This document shows, piece by piece, positions 63,895 through 64,000 of a stretch of DNA of 64,000 nucleotides (its first letter is position 1; every line of letters begins with the position of its first letter). The notes beneath the pieces are model-generated. The model ran no database searches. It was not told where the DNA came from and saw only the letters and a program-made list of their open reading frames with translations. The stretch comes from Pseudomonas sp. TNT3 (GTDB taxonomy: Bacteria; Pseudomonadota; Gammaproteobacteria; Pseudomonadales; Pseudomonadaceae), in NCBI RefSeq assembly GCF_010095445.2, contig NZ_WFGV02000005.1:1-64000 (forward strand), given 5' to 3'. A program made the translations under genes and the position numbers.

Positions 63895-64000
63895 GACGAA
63901 TCCCTCCGAATGAGGAGCCAAGATGCGCCTGGGTTCTTAGGGTGTCATTGTCTATAAAGGAGGGTGATGTGCCGTTGGATTTGTGGTGAATGTGTTCATC

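Overview
The window is a contiguous stretch of a Pseudomonas chromosome, most likely from the P. fluorescens complex. The evidence is high-GC coding sequence, a gene order shared with the ped locus of P. putida and the exa/pqq/erc locus of P. aeruginosa, Pseudomonas-type housekeeping genes at the right end (acnB, miaE, a tandem universal stress protein) and four families of REP-like palindromes in most intergenic gaps. No rRNA, tRNA, CRISPR array, prophage, insertion sequence or transposase was seen.

Layout. (1) 1-18.6 kb: a PQQ-dependent alcohol oxidation locus. It holds a two-component system (pedS2/pedR2), a pentapeptide-repeat protein, a Ca-type quinoprotein ethanol dehydrogenase (pedE), its cytochrome c (pedF), three periplasmic accessory genes (pedG, a SoxYZ-like carrier, a zinc metallohydrolase), a lanthanide-type quinoprotein dehydrogenase (pedH), an aldehyde dehydrogenase (pedI), a second-site PQQ synthesis set pqqA-B-C-E with no pqqD, an iron-type alcohol dehydrogenase (ercA) and a hybrid sensor kinase (ercS). 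(2) 18.5-23.8 kb: an aldose epimerase, an EmrB/EmrA-type exporter and copCD. (3) 24-32.4 kb: the complete reductive pyrimidine degradation pathway (TetR regulator, preA, preT, dihydropyrimidinase, NCS1 transporter, N-carbamoyl-beta-alanine amidohydrolase). (4) 32.6-45.8 kb: a gene set that looks catabolic but is not assigned to a known pathway. It has an 8-oxoguanine/isoxanthopterin deaminase-like hydrolase, an NCS2 nucleobase transporter, a CobW-type metallochaperone, a UbiX/UbiD pair, two tandem ACMSD-like amidohydrolases of which one lacks the HxH metal motif, and a divergent Tat-exported molybdenum hydroxylase (small Fe-S and large Mo subunits), with two LysR regulators. (5) 46-54 kb: regulators and small or accessory genes (PAS-LuxR regulator, DUF1652, lipoprotein, SDR, phosphotransferase, 2-hydroxyacid dehydrogenase, two small exported proteins, TetR, tautomerase). 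(6) 54-64 kb: two transporters, acnB, a DUF1289 protein, a universal stress protein, miaE, a GFA-family protein and a thioesterase.

How the parts work together. Regions 1 and 3 are coherent metabolic modules whose members can be recognised from motifs and order. Region 1 oxidises alcohols in the periplasm, passes electrons to PedF, makes part of its own cofactor and is governed by PedS2/PedR2 and ErcS. Region 4 is the best candidate for an undescribed system: transporter, hydroxylase, deaminase, decarboxylase and hydrolases together suggest breakdown of an N-heteroaromatic compound, but the substrate cannot be read from sequence. REP-like elements have also shaped the window: one is nested inside another, one runs into a minisatellite, and two appear to have supplied the C-terminal ends of proteins.
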